From the IMG/VR virus record IMGVR_UViG_3300033147_000359, positions 1 to 26,804 of that record: a stretch of 26,804 nucleotides of DNA. One strand, written 5' to 3'. This stretch comes from a virus. Position numbers and translations under genes: made by a program. The notes beneath the pieces are model-generated. The model made no database searches. It saw only the letters and a list, made by a program, of their open reading frames with translations, and was not told the origin of the DNA. Shown here piece after piece: positions 14,896 through 23,688 of this stretch (its first letter is position 1; each line of letters opens with the position of its first letter).

Positions 14896-17343
14896 ATGGA
14901 TTTAAGATGCGATAAATGTAATTTATATAAAACATCAATAGCCGGGAATTTTTCAGCTGTAAAAATTGATGGTGCAGGAAATATCAATTCTAATATAATG
15001 TTAATAGGTGAAGCCCCTAGTTATAGTGAAATAAGGGAGAAAAAACCATTCGTAGGAGAACCGGGTAACTTATTAAGAAAGTACTTATTAACGGTTGGTA
15101 TAGATAATACTAATGCATTTTTTACATATGTTTGTAGATGTAAACCCCCACCCACAAAAAAACCTAGTAAAAAAGAGATTGAAAAATGTTTTCCATATTT
15201 GGATGCAGAAATTAAAAAAATGAAGCCACAAGTAATTGGTGCCCTGGGTGCATCTGTATGTTCTGTTTTAGAAATAGAAGGTAAAATTACAAGTATAAGA
15301 GGTAGTAAAATTTGGAATGAAAAATATAATTGTTGGGTAGTACCAGTATATAAACCATCTTATGTAACACGGTTTATTAATGATTCTAAACAAAGAAAAG
15401 AATTTGTAATGGATTTAGGATTATTAAAAAAATTAGAGGGTGAAGAGGATTATCAAGAAGAAAAAGTAATATATAAATTTGCAGACACTTTTTCTAAAAT
15501 TAAAAAAGCTACTGAATATTTAATAAACCAAAAACATATGGTAGTAGATATCGAAACAAATCACTTAAATTGTTTAAAATCTAAAATAGCATGTATAGGG
15601 TTTTCAGCACAACCTAAAACGGGTATAGTTATACCTTATCAATATTCAAAAATATTTAATGAAAAAGAGCAGTTAAAAGTAAAGGAATATTTAACAACCA
15701 TATTAACTTCAAAGGTGTTTAAGATATTACAAAATGGTAAGTTTGACGTTAAACATTTATTAGTAAAAGGTATACCAATACATCGATTTTTCTTCGATAC
15801 AATGTTAGCACATTATTTATTAGATGAAACGGGTTCCCATGGTTTAGGGGTATTATTACAAATATATACTTCAATGCCTAACCATAAAGATTTAATGGCA
15901 GAGTATTTACATTCTGAAAAGAAAACATACAATAGAATTTTTGAAGCACCGTTACCTACATTAATAGAATATACTGCAAAAGATGCTGACGGGGAGTTTA
16001 GGGTATTTTTAAAATTACAAAAATTAATAGCACAAGAAAAATTAGATAAGTTATTTTACCATATAATAATGCCATTAACATATGTTTTAGCACACATGGA
16101 AGTAAATGGAATTGAAGTGGATAAAAAATATGTAGATAAAACTGCTACTACTTTTAAATATAAATTAAAGGAAATCGAAAGGGATTTACAACATGATAAG
16201 TATATAAGGCAATATTTAAATTTACATACTAAAGAACCTGAATTTAATTTTAATTCTCCAAAACAATTAAGGGAATTATTATATGAAGTAATGAAAATTA
16301 AACCTGTAAAATATAATAAGCCTACTAAAACAAAACCAAAGGGTTCCCCTTCAACCGATAAAGAAACGTTAGAAATATTATCAAAAACTTCAAAATATTT
16401 AGTATTAGAGAACATGTTAAAATTTAGAAAAATTAAAAAATTACAGGACTATATAAAAAGTTATAAGGAATTAGCAGAAGAATCAGTTGACGGTAGAATA
16501 CATACTACATATATGCAAAGAGGTACTAGGACAGGTAGGTTAGCAAGTAGTGAACCTAATTTACAAAATATTCCTTCAGTGGAAAGAGATCCTATAAATG
16601 CTGCAATGGTAAGAAATTGTTTACGTGCAAAAGAAGGCTATACTTTAATTGAAGGAGATTATTCACAAATGGAGTTTAGAATATGGGCAGATAATTCAGG
16701 CGACGAAAAAATGATAAAATATATATGTAATCCTGATTTAGATATTCATATTCAAATTGCTTCTAAGGTATACAATATAAAGTACGGTTCAGTAACAGAA
16801 CATCAAAGGAGTATAGCTAAAGGGGTAGTATATGGTTTAATGTACGGTAGAGGGGCTTATTCTATTGCTAAACAATTTGGAGTAGATGTAAATGAAGCTG
16901 AAAGAATAACAACTACTTTTTTTAAGGAGTTTCCCACTGCTGCAAATTGGCTTAAACATAACGTTGATTTTGCAAAAAAACACGGTTATATTTGTAATAT
17001 GTTTGGTAGAAAAAGGAGATTAGAATATATACATAGTACAGACGGTGAAAAACAGGCTTTAGCAGAAAGACAAACTAGAAATAGTCCAATACAAAGTGGG
17101 GCAGCCGATATTGTATTTATTGCAATGATTAAATTATTTAAGGCAATAAAAGATACACCTATGAAAATGTTATTAAACGTACATGATAGTATTGGACTTG
17201 AGGTGCCAGATAACATGGTAAAAGAAGCATGTAATTTAATGAAAGAAATAATGGAAAATGCAGTACAATTAAAGGTACCCCTAAAAGTAGATTTTAAAAT
17301 AGGTAAACAATTTGGGGAAATGAATAAGGAAAAGAGTATATAA
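14896..17343 (+). CDS. polA: uracil-DNA glycosylase / family A DNA polymerase fusion
   Basis: An 815-residue protein. Residues 1-170 match family 4/5 uracil-DNA glycosylase: Fe-S cysteines C5, C8, C82 and C98, GEAPS at 38-42, and PFVGEPGNLL. The usual HPS motif reads K153-P-S, so activity is uncertain. Residues about 210-390 carry the 3'-5' exonuclease: DIE (D218, E220), QNGKFD, YTAKDAD. The polymerase has TGRLASSEPNLQNIP, motif A GDYSQMEFR (D588), motif B RSIAKGVVYGLMYG (R638, K642, Y646) and motif C VHDS (D764). Tyr646 takes the Phe762 place of E. coli Pol I, as in T7 polymerase. It is presumably the main replicative polymerase, working with the primase-helicase. No thioredoxin-binding insert is recognised. 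Confidence 0.9.
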   Translation: MDLRCDKCNLYKTSIAGNFSAVKIDGAGNINSNIMLIGEAPSYSEIREKKPFVGEPGNLLRKYLLTVGIDNTNAFFTYVCRCKPPPTKKPSKKEIEKCFPYLDAEIKKMKPQVIGALGASVCSVLEIEGKITSIRGSKIWNEKYNCWVVPVYKPSYVTRFINDSKQRKEFVMDLGLLKKLEGEEDYQEEKVIYKFADTFSKIKKATEYLINQKHMVVDIETNHLNCLKSKIACIGFSAQPKTGIVIPYQYSKIFNEKEQLKVKEYLTTILTSKVFKILQNGKFDVKHLLVKGIPIHRFFFDTMLAHYLLDETGSHGLGVLLQIYTSMPNHKDLMAEYLHSEKKTYNRIFEAPLPTLIEYTAKDADGEFRVFLKLQKLIAQEKLDKLFYHIIMPLTYVLAHMEVNGIEVDKKYVDKTATTFKYKLKEIERDLQHDKYIRQYLNLHTKEPEFNFNSPKQLRELLYEVMKIKPVKYNKPTKTKPKGSPSTDKETLEILSKTSKYLVLENMLKFRKIKKLQDYIKSYKELAEESVDGRIHTTYMQRGTRTGRLASSEPNLQNIPSVERDPINAAMVRNCLRAKEGYTLIEGDYSQMEFRIWADNSGDEKMIKYICNPDLDIHIQIASKVYNIKYGSVTEHQRSIAKGVVYGLMYGRGAYSIAKQFGVDVNEAERITTTFFKEFPTAANWLKHNVDFAKKHGYICNMFGRKRRLEYIHSTDGEKQALAERQTRNSPIQSGAADIVFIAMIKLFKAIKDTPMKMLLNVHDSIGLEVPDNMVKEACNLMKEIMENAVQLKVPLKVDFKIGKQFGEMNKEKSI

Positions 17344-17362
17344 TAATTAAAGAAAGGATAAT

Positions 17363-17560
17363 ATGCTAATTACAATTACGTATAATGAAAATGTAAATTT
17401 AGGGAATTATGAATCTGCAAAATGTGGCATGAAAATTCAATCGGATAAAGAAATTAAATCCAAGGAAGATTTAAAAAAAATAAAAGGGGGTTTATTTAAA
17501 TTGGCGAAAGAAATGGTAGAGGAAGAACTTAAAAAAATAGAGGAGGAAAGAAATGTATGA
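17363..17560 (+). CDS. small unknown charged protein (65 aa)
   Basis: Preceded by AAAGAAAGGATAAT. The product begins with a beta-strand segment (MLITITYN) and ends in a Lys/Glu-rich helix with coiled-coil character (about residues 33-65). It overlaps the SSB-like gene by 8 bases and so is likely coupled to it. No family is recognised. Confidence 0.5.
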   Translation: MLITITYNENVNLGNYESAKCGMKIQSDKEIKSKEDLKKIKGGLFKLAKEMVEEELKKIEEERNV

Positions 17561-18158
17561 AAATATTGGTGGATTAGATTTTACGGTAGGTGAAGTTAAA
17601 GAAGGCGGTTTTTCAGATTTAGCAGAAACGGTTTACAATGTAATATTAAAAAGTATAAAAAAAGAAACAGCTCCTTTCGGGGAAATATTAAAATGGACTT
17701 TTGAATTAATAGGTGCACAATTTTCTTACACTGATAATGAAGGTAATGTAAAACAAAGAATTGTAACAGGTACTACTAGTTTATTATGTAACCCTAAAAC
17801 TAAGTTATATGAATGGTATAGTAAATTAACGGGGAAAGAACCCGGTATAGGTGAAAAAATTACATTGTCTATACTTGTAGGGGTACGGTGTCAGGTATTA
17901 ACAAAGAATACTAAAAGTAAAAAAGCAGATGATAACGGTAAGTTTAGGGTATATTCAAACGTAGATAGACTTATTGAGTTAGTAAGTAATACACCTCAGT
18001 CAACTCCTAAAGTACAAGAGGTACCCACTACACCGGTTCAAGAAAAACCAGTACAAGAAATAGCTAAACCAGTAGATAAAGAAGTACCTTTACAGGATAA
18101 GGTAGAACCGGAGGTAGAAAAATCGGCAAGTGATGACTTATTTGACGACATTTTTTAA
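17553..18158 (+). CDS. single-stranded DNA-binding protein-like
   Basis: A 201-residue protein with an N-terminal domain of about 140 residues (beta-rich, with aromatic residues such as KWTFELIGAQFSY and VGVRCQV) and a long Pro/Gln/Val/Glu-rich linker. It ends in an acidic tip, DDLFDDIF, with a terminal Phe. Acidic tails ending in Phe are the partner-binding feature of SSB proteins in bacteria and phages. It sits directly before the RuvC-like and RecA genes and after the polymerase. I cannot confirm an OB fold by eye, so the name rests mainly on the tail and the neighbours. GAGGAGGAAAG is the ribosome binding site. Confidence 0.6.
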   Translation: MYENIGGLDFTVGEVKEGGFSDLAETVYNVILKSIKKETAPFGEILKWTFELIGAQFSYTDNEGNVKQRIVTGTTSLLCNPKTKLYEWYSKLTGKEPGIGEKITLSILVGVRCQVLTKNTKSKKADDNGKFRVYSNVDRLIELVSNTPQSTPKVQEVPTTPVQEKPVQEIAKPVDKEVPLQDKVEPEVEKSASDDLFDDIF

Positions 18159-18161
18159 AAA

Positions 18162-18794
18162 ATGATTAAATTAAATATAAAACAAATAGAACAAATAACG
18201 GGTAAACAAATACGGTATAACACTGTCAGTGTTGGCTTTGATACGGCTCCTGCATTTACAGGAATTTGTATTTTAAAGTCAGACACGCAAAATGTAATAA
18301 TTGAGCATTTAGAAGTAATAGCTACATCGGTAAGAGATGATCATTTTCGTAGGGCAGCGAATTATGGTGATGCATTAGAAAAATTTAAACAGACTTTAGG
18401 GAAATATAGCGGTCATAAGGTAATGGTGATAGAACGATGTTATTATGGAAGAAATGCAGAATGTCTCATTCAATTAGCACAATTTGGAATACTCACCTAT
18501 TACGTTTTAAAGAATCATTTTAATGCACATTTTTATTATGGGGCAACAACTGCAAGAAGTATAATAGGGTTTAATCAAAAACGGCAACAATTAAATGGTA
18601 CGTTAAAAGCCAAAGTCTATACTAGAGATACTAAAGATAAGAATGGAAAAATTAAACATAAAAAGGGCGAGAAGAAAAAAATTGATTGCAAATCATTAGT
18701 ACATAATTATTTGGAAACAGATTTTGGATTAAAGTTCAATAGTCCAGATGAAGCGGATGCTTTTGTACTTGCATTGGCGGGGTTATTAACATGA
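18162..18794 (+). CDS. RuvC-like Holliday junction resolvase
   Basis: An RNase H-fold nuclease of 210 aa. The acidic residues appear in the RuvC order: VGFDTAPAFTG (first Asp), MVIERCYYGRN (Glu) and SPDEADAFVLALAG at the C terminus (last Asp residues). An insert near residues 148-170 is Lys-rich. It would resolve the branched DNA made by RecA and the SbcCD-like pair before packaging. No good ribosome binding site precedes it; the ATG is 3 bases after the SSB-like stop. It overlaps RecA by 4 bases. RuvC-like proteins are common in phages without RuvA or RuvB. Confidence 0.8.
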   Translation: MIKLNIKQIEQITGKQIRYNTVSVGFDTAPAFTGICILKSDTQNVIIEHLEVIATSVRDDHFRRAANYGDALEKFKQTLGKYSGHKVMVIERCYYGRNAECLIQLAQFGILTYYVLKNHFNAHFYYGATTARSIIGFNQKRQQLNGTLKAKVYTRDTKDKNGKIKHKKGEKKKIDCKSLVHNYLETDFGLKFNSPDEADAFVLALAGLLT

Positions 18795-19774
18795 GTAAAG
18801 AAAAAGAAAATGATTTTGGATTACAGGAAGCACTCAATGCCTTAAATAAAAAGTTTGGTTTAGGGTATATAAGTGCTAAAAAACAATATAGTATAAATAA
18901 ACGTACTTCTTTTGGGGTTTTTTCATTGGATGCAAGAACAGGCGGAGGTATACCTGAAAAAAAAATAGTAACTATTGCAGGGGAATATTCTTCAGGTAAA
19001 ACCACGGTAGCATTATTAACAGCTGCACAATTTCAAAAGAAAAATAAAAAAGTTGTTTATATAGATACGGATCATGGTTTAGATTTAGATTGGGCACATA
19101 AGTTAGGAGTAGATACTAGTAAGAATTGGTTTCATTGTCAACCTGATTATATTGAACAGGTAAGTGATACCATAGAAACATTATTAATGACGAATGAAGT
19201 GGGTTTAATTATATTTGATTCCGTTGCTAATACACCTTCAAAAAAAGAATTAGATGAAAGTTGTGATAAAAAAAGTATGGGCGGTATAGGTGCAGAAATG
19301 GCTCAAATGATGAGAAAGATTACAAAAAGATTAGGACATACAAATAGTTCAATATTAGTTATAAATCAGTTAAGAGATAAAGTAGGTAGTTCTTTCGGTA
19401 ATGTAGAATACATGCCAGGTGGTAGAGCTTTAAAGTTTCAATCTGATATTATAATTTGGTTAAGACCTTCTAATTGGTTGCCAGAACAGGGTGAACCAAG
19501 AATTGGAAAAGTAAGTAAATTTAGAGTAACTAAAAATAGAACTGCACCACCATTACAAGTAGGTGAATTTGCCATTTATTTTTCAGGCAAAGTGAACAAT
19601 AAAGAAGCCATTATAAAAGAAGCTTTAGCAAAAGGTATTGTATTTAAAGCAGGTGCCTGGTATTATTATGAAGATGAGAAAAAGAAAACTCAAGGGCTTA
19701 TCAATTTTGTTAAGAAATTAATTGTAGAAAATAAAATTGAAGAAATAAAAGATAAGGTTTTGAAAAGTGCATAA
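18791..19774 (+). CDS. recA: RecA-like recombinase (phage RecA/UvsX type)
   Basis: Forms ATP-dependent filaments on ssDNA and performs strand exchange. It shows Walker A GEYSSGKT (residues 64-71), a Walker B LIIFDSVAN, the KSMGGIGAEM segment typical of the RecA family and the INQLRDKVG motif of its ATPase core. Length is 327 aa, shorter than bacterial RecA (about 350). It has the RecA-specific 'SSGKTT' P-loop, so I call it RecA rather than the more divergent T4 UvsX. It overlaps the RuvC-like gene by 4 bases and the nuclease gene by 8. It probably drives recombination-dependent replication with the SSB-like protein and SbcCD-like pair. Confidence 0.93.
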   Translation: MSKEKENDFGLQEALNALNKKFGLGYISAKKQYSINKRTSFGVFSLDARTGGGIPEKKIVTIAGEYSSGKTTVALLTAAQFQKKNKKVVYIDTDHGLDLDWAHKLGVDTSKNWFHCQPDYIEQVSDTIETLLMTNEVGLIIFDSVANTPSKKELDESCDKKSMGGIGAEMAQMMRKITKRLGHTNSSILVINQLRDKVGSSFGNVEYMPGGRALKFQSDIIIWLRPSNWLPEQGEPRIGKVSKFRVTKNRTAPPLQVGEFAIYFSGKVNNKEAIIKEALAKGIVFKAGAWYYYEDEKKKTQGLINFVKKLIVENKIEEIKDKVLKSA

Positions 19775-20486
19775 ACAAATTTCATGGTCTCAATTAGAAA
19801 TTTTTAATTTATGCCCTTATAAGTGGTGGTGTCAATATGTACGTAAATTATATTCTGCTTCTAATATATTTGGTGCACATGGTTCAGCAATGCATAATTT
19901 ACTCAAGGAAATATATGTAAGTCAAAATTTTGATAGAAATACGTATATAGAAAAGTGGAAAGAAATCTTTAAAAAAGAATATACAAGTAGAAAGTATCCA
20001 AGATTTGAAGAAAGATTAATAAATGGGCAGTTGCGTAAAGGATATACAATGATATGTGATTTTTTTGAAACTGCGGAAAAATATAATTTATTAAGACCAT
20101 CTTATGCTACAGAAAAAAAAATAACGTGTAAATTTAAAGATTACAAAGTTATTTGTATTTTAGATTCAATCCAATTAATTAATAATAAGTTAACATTAAT
20201 TGATTATAAAACAGGAGCAGAAAAAGATAACCATAAATTACAAGTAACACTTTATGCAGAAGCAGAAATTAAAAAATACGGCACTAAAATTGAACAATGT
20301 GCAGTTTGGTATTTAAAAGAAAATAAAATAGTAACCTTTCAATCAAAAAGAAAAGAAACGTCTAAGTATATAATAGATACAATAAGAGAAATGGAAGAAA
20401 GTTTTAAGACAGGTGTATTTGAACAACGTAAACACCAGTATTGTAAAGGATGTATTGCAAAAACAAAAGGATTATGTAAAAAATGA
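19767..20486 (+). CDS. Cas4/RecB-like PD-(D/E)XK nuclease
   Basis: A 239-residue single-domain exonuclease of the RecB/Cas4 group. The N terminus has SWSQLEIFNLCPYKWWCQYV, a His lies at about residue 35-40 (GSAMHNLL), the catalytic LTLIDYKTG supplies D and K, and a Gln-Tyr helix (LQVTLYAEA) follows. Cysteines at the N terminus (NLC) and a CKGCIAKTKGLC cluster at the C terminus would hold a 4Fe-4S cluster as in Cas4 and AddB. It probably trims DNA ends for recombination. Not a CRISPR component here, since no array or Cas1/2 is seen. GTG start, overlapping RecA by 8 bases. Confidence 0.85.
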   Translation: MHKQISWSQLEIFNLCPYKWWCQYVRKLYSASNIFGAHGSAMHNLLKEIYVSQNFDRNTYIEKWKEIFKKEYTSRKYPRFEERLINGQLRKGYTMICDFFETAEKYNLLRPSYATEKKITCKFKDYKVICILDSIQLINNKLTLIDYKTGAEKDNHKLQVTLYAEAEIKKYGTKIEQCAVWYLKENKIVTFQSKRKETSKYIIDTIREMEESFKTGVFEQRKHQYCKGCIAKTKGLCKK

Positions 20487-20755
20487 GAGATAGAGCTATA
20501 CTTTTATTTGAAGCTTTAAAAATAGGAATAGTAGTTAATATAGGTGACCAGAAATATAAATTAAGGGAAGACGGTCAACTTTTATTTGAAGGTACTAGAT
20601 ATTCTAATGAGCAAGTCGATAAGATATGGTTAGGATATCCTTCTGAAATATGTAGTTTAATAGGTTTAGCTAAAGAATTAACTGATGTAGAAGCGTACAT
20701 TATTTCTGTAAATATTAGTTTAATAAATCAAAGTAAGAAAAGGAATAGAAAATGA
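20483..20755 (+). CDS. small unknown protein in the recombination operon (90 aa)
   Basis: It overlaps the preceding nuclease by 4 bases (ATGA) and the next gene by 4 bases, so it is an integral operon member. A beta-hairpin-rich middle (about KYKLREDGQLLFEG) lies between helices, and the last ten residues are basic. No family is recognised. It may be an accessory factor for neighbouring nucleases. Confidence 0.6.
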   Translation: MRDRAILLFEALKIGIVVNIGDQKYKLREDGQLLFEGTRYSNEQVDKIWLGYPSEICSLIGLAKELTDVEAYIISVNISLINQSKKRNRK

Positions 20756-21069
20756 AACCTAAATATTTAATGAAAGAAGATTCTATTTCTAAACAAGGTT
20801 TTGACCAAGAAGAAAAAGCAAGGAAACATATCGCGTCAGGTAAATTATGGTTTGATTCTTATGATCTTTCACAACTGGGAAAAGACAAATTCCTGATTGA
20901 TGTAAAAAAAGTAGTGTCCCAGTCAGGTATCAGATTATCTAAAAAAAATATAAAGAAACTTTTTGAAACTGCAATGAGGCAAGATAAAAATGCAGGTTAT
21001 TTAATCTATATAGGTGATTTTGTTTTAAAAGTAATGGTGGAAAGGAATCCTGAAAAATGTTACATTTAA
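20752..21069 (+). CDS. small PD-(D/E)XK-like nuclease or resolvase
   Basis: A 105-residue protein of the pattern seen in small phage endonucleases: an ASGKLWFDSYDLSQLGKDKF block, then FLIDVKK with the D-x-K part of the PD-(D/E)XK motif, then LSKKNIKKLFETAMRQDKNAGYLIYIG. In such families the third strand reads 'EFLIECKTT', and here the Glu is replaced by Asp. The N-terminal WFDSYD may supply the first acidic residue. Reported relatives act as Holliday junction resolvases or nicking enzymes (family knowledge). It overlaps the SbcD-like gene by 13 bases. Confidence 0.55.
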   Translation: MKPKYLMKEDSISKQGFDQEEKARKHIASGKLWFDSYDLSQLGKDKFLIDVKKVVSQSGIRLSKKNIKKLFETAMRQDKNAGYLIYIGDFVLKVMVERNPEKCYI

Positions 21070-22001
21070 CGGCGGCCGATTTTCATCTTAATGAGCGGAA
21101 AAGGTTGCCAGATTATTTAGAAAACCTTGATGCTATTGTTAAAATTGCCTTAAAAGTAAAACCAGACGTATATGATATTTTAGGAGATATTTTTGACAGC
21201 AGAAAGCCTACTCCATTAGAACTTAAAGCATTTGCTATTCATTTAAATACTATGAAAAAAATAGTAAAACATATTAATTTAATAATAGGAAACCATTGTA
21301 CTGTAAATGGGGGTTTATCAACCATTGATTGGGTTATAGATAATAAGGTAAAAGTAGCTAAAAAATTAATTTTAAAAGAAGACGGTAAAAAAATATATTT
21401 TGCACACCGTACTTTTTCAGAAGCCAAATTAGGCCCAAAAGAAATACATTTAAATGCAGTAAGTTGGAAAACCTTAAAAGAATACGATGTAATAATGGTA
21501 GGTCATATTCATAAACCACAAATATTAAATAAAATAAATCCTTTAGTATTAATTCCAGGTTCAATTGAAAAAGTTAATTTTGGAGAGAGAAATGAAGAAA
21601 AATTTGTTTGGACATGGGATACAAAAGATTTAAAATTAAAAGCACATAAATTATATACCCGGCCAATGTACTATGTAATTTTGAATTTGGATACTAGAGA
21701 AAAATTTGTGAATGATAAAGTATGTGAAGTAGGTAGGGATATTGTATCAGATGCTATTTTAAAAATTAAAGTAATGGGTAAACAAGTATTAATAGATAAA
21801 ATAAATTATGATAATTTTATTAAAAAATTTGAAAGTTGTTATAGTGTGAATATCCATTTTGAATATACTGATGAAATAAAAGAATATATGACACAGGATA
21901 CTGAAGAACAAAATGATACTCAAATAATACGTCAATATATGGTAGAGCAACAGATAAATCTTAAAGTACAAAAAGTAATTGAAAGGATAATGTTGAAATG
22001 A
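21057..22001 (+). CDS. sbcD: SbcD/Mre11-like nuclease subunit (T4 gp47-like)
   Basis: A calcineurin-type metallophosphoesterase of 314 aa. Metal-binding motifs appear in order: ADFHLNER (D8, H10), GDIFDSRKP, GNHCTVNGG (the family's GNHD position, with Cys), FAHRTF and VGHIHKP. It pairs with the ATPase directly downstream, which it overlaps by 4 bases (ATGA), the usual SbcD-SbcC order. Together they process double-strand ends for RecA. The start codon follows GGAAAGGAAT inside the previous gene. Confidence 0.88.
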   Translation: MLHLTAADFHLNERKRLPDYLENLDAIVKIALKVKPDVYDILGDIFDSRKPTPLELKAFAIHLNTMKKIVKHINLIIGNHCTVNGGLSTIDWVIDNKVKVAKKLILKEDGKKIYFAHRTFSEAKLGPKEIHLNAVSWKTLKEYDVIMVGHIHKPQILNKINPLVLIPGSIEKVNFGERNEEKFVWTWDTKDLKLKAHKLYTRPMYYVILNLDTREKFVNDKVCEVGRDIVSDAILKIKVMGKQVLIDKINYDNFIKKFESCYSVNIHFEYTDEIKEYMTQDTEEQNDTQIIRQYMVEQQINLKVQKVIERIMLK

Positions 22002-23635
22002 ATCTTTTAGAATTACGTATCAACAATTTGTACAGTCATATGGATACAATAATACCCTTCAATAAAGAAGGTTTTTATTTTATTTATGGCATAAATAAAC
22101 AAACTAAGAAAAGAAATGGAATCGGTAAAAGTGCAATTTTAGAAGCTATAAAATATGCATTATACGGTAAAACACGTACAAAGGTTATAGATGAAGTAAT
22201 TTCTTTTGGAGAAACGTCAGCAGAGGTAGGCATAACCTTTGAAGTTAAGGGAAATACTTACATAGTTAATAGAAAAAGGAAGAAAAATTCATCTACTAAG
22301 GTAGAAATTTATAAGGATGGTAAAAATTTAGAAATAAGTACGGGCGGTGAATGTAATAATTTTATTGAAAAATTGTTTGGTTTAACATATGAACAGTTTA
22401 TGCATTCTTTTTTATTCGGCCAAAATGAATTTGATAATTTACAAAGTTTTACTACTACTAAGTTAATAATGTTTTTAAAGACTATGTTAAATTTAGAAAG
22501 ATTTGATAATTATAAAGAGAAAGCACAAATTCATTTAGATAAAATAAAAGGTGAAATAAACCAATTATTGGGTATGAAAGCAGTAGTAAGTAGATTATCT
22601 TCTGTAAGTCATTCTAAAAAAGAATTGCAAATTAATTTAATAAATATACAGGCTAAATATAATGACCAAGAAAAACTTTATAACGTAACCAGTAAGGAAG
22701 TAAATACATTACTTAATAAATTAAAACCCATAGAAAGGGAATTAGCGTCAAAAGGGTATAGAAAAAATCAATTAGAAAGTAATGTAAATTATATAGGTAA
22801 GGAAAATAAGTGTCCAATGTGTAAACAATCCTTATTAAATAAAGAATTACAACAAAAAGAATTAAAAGAATTAAAGGAAATATCTCAAAAAATAGGGGGT
22901 TTATTTTTAGAGGTTGAAAATTCTAAAGAGGCTTATAAAAAAGAAAATAATATAAAAGAAGATTTGAGACAAATTTTAAATAAACTTTCTACTAAATTAG
23001 GAGAAACAACACAACAATTAGAAATTCTTATAAATTGTGAGGGCTTAAATGCCGATAAAATAGAAATAAAATTTAAAGAATTATCTGAAAAGAAGGTAAT
23101 ATTAGAAGAAGTAGTAAGAATTTTTAATAATAAGGGGTTACCATTATATTATTTAACTAAAAGTATTCCAAAATTAGAAAACGTAATAAATAGAATATTA
23201 GTACAATTAGATGAATTTAGAGTAAAAATAAAGACACAAGGAATTCAAAAATCTACTTCAAAGTTAACCAATATGTGTGAAATAAAAATATTTAGAGGTG
23301 CAGACGAATATTCTTTAGAACAATTATCCGGTGGTCAAGAAAGATTAGTTAATTTTGCATTTAGGATAGGTATAGCAAAAATATTTTCAGAGAAATCAAA
23401 ATTTGATTCCTTATTTTTAGATGAAGTTTTTGGTGCTTTAGGGGAAGTTAATAGGGAAAATTTGGTAGAACAGATTAAATTATTAAAAAATAATTTTAAA
23501 AAAATATTAGTTATATCTCATTTAGATGAAATTAAAGATTATTTTAAAGAAGAATCTGAAAATATCTTTATAGAATTTAATAATGGGGTATCAAAGGTTA
23601 TATATAATAATAATGATGATAAAGATAATATGTAA
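21998..23635 (+). CDS. sbcC: SbcC/Rad50-like ATPase (T4 gp46-like)
   Basis: A 545-residue SMC-type ATPase, short for the family because of reduced coiled-coil arms. The P-loop is NGIGKS at 40-45 (K44), preceded by an extended G31-I-N-K-Q-T-K-K-R loop. The zinc hook CPMC (C272, C275) joins the arms, the signature LSGGQ is at 443-447, Walker B LFLDE at 472-476, and VISHLDE is the switch His. The long GxN insert before the P-loop is seen in some phage relatives, from memory. It partners the SbcD-like protein and ends just before a 53-base AT-rich gap. Confidence 0.9.
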   Translation: MNLLELRINNLYSHMDTIIPFNKEGFYFIYGINKQTKKRNGIGKSAILEAIKYALYGKTRTKVIDEVISFGETSAEVGITFEVKGNTYIVNRKRKKNSSTKVEIYKDGKNLEISTGGECNNFIEKLFGLTYEQFMHSFLFGQNEFDNLQSFTTTKLIMFLKTMLNLERFDNYKEKAQIHLDKIKGEINQLLGMKAVVSRLSSVSHSKKELQINLINIQAKYNDQEKLYNVTSKEVNTLLNKLKPIERELASKGYRKNQLESNVNYIGKENKCPMCKQSLLNKELQQKELKELKEISQKIGGLFLEVENSKEAYKKENNIKEDLRQILNKLSTKLGETTQQLEILINCEGLNADKIEIKFKELSEKKVILEEVVRIFNNKGLPLYYLTKSIPKLENVINRILVQLDEFRVKIKTQGIQKSTSKLTNMCEIKIFRGADEYSLEQLSGGQERLVNFAFRIGIAKIFSEKSKFDSLFLDEVFGALGEVNRENLVEQIKLLKNNFKKILVISHLDEIKDYFKEESENIFIEFNNGVSKVIYNNNDDKDNM

Positions 23636-23688
23636 TAATAGTAAATTAAAATGTCAATTTATTTAATTGGAAAAGGATTGATTAAAAC

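Noticed and set aside
7429-17345. GTATATAAT motif just before or at genes (near 7430, 11245 and 17338) as a phage-specific promoter
   Set aside because: The same nine bases also occur inside coding regions (near 6326, 9717 and 20371) and no -35 box is found at the right distance, so chance in AT-rich DNA explains it.
19767-20486. Cas4-like nuclease as evidence of a CRISPR system
   Set aside because: No repeat array, Cas1 or Cas2 is present, and the gene sits in a phage recombination operon.
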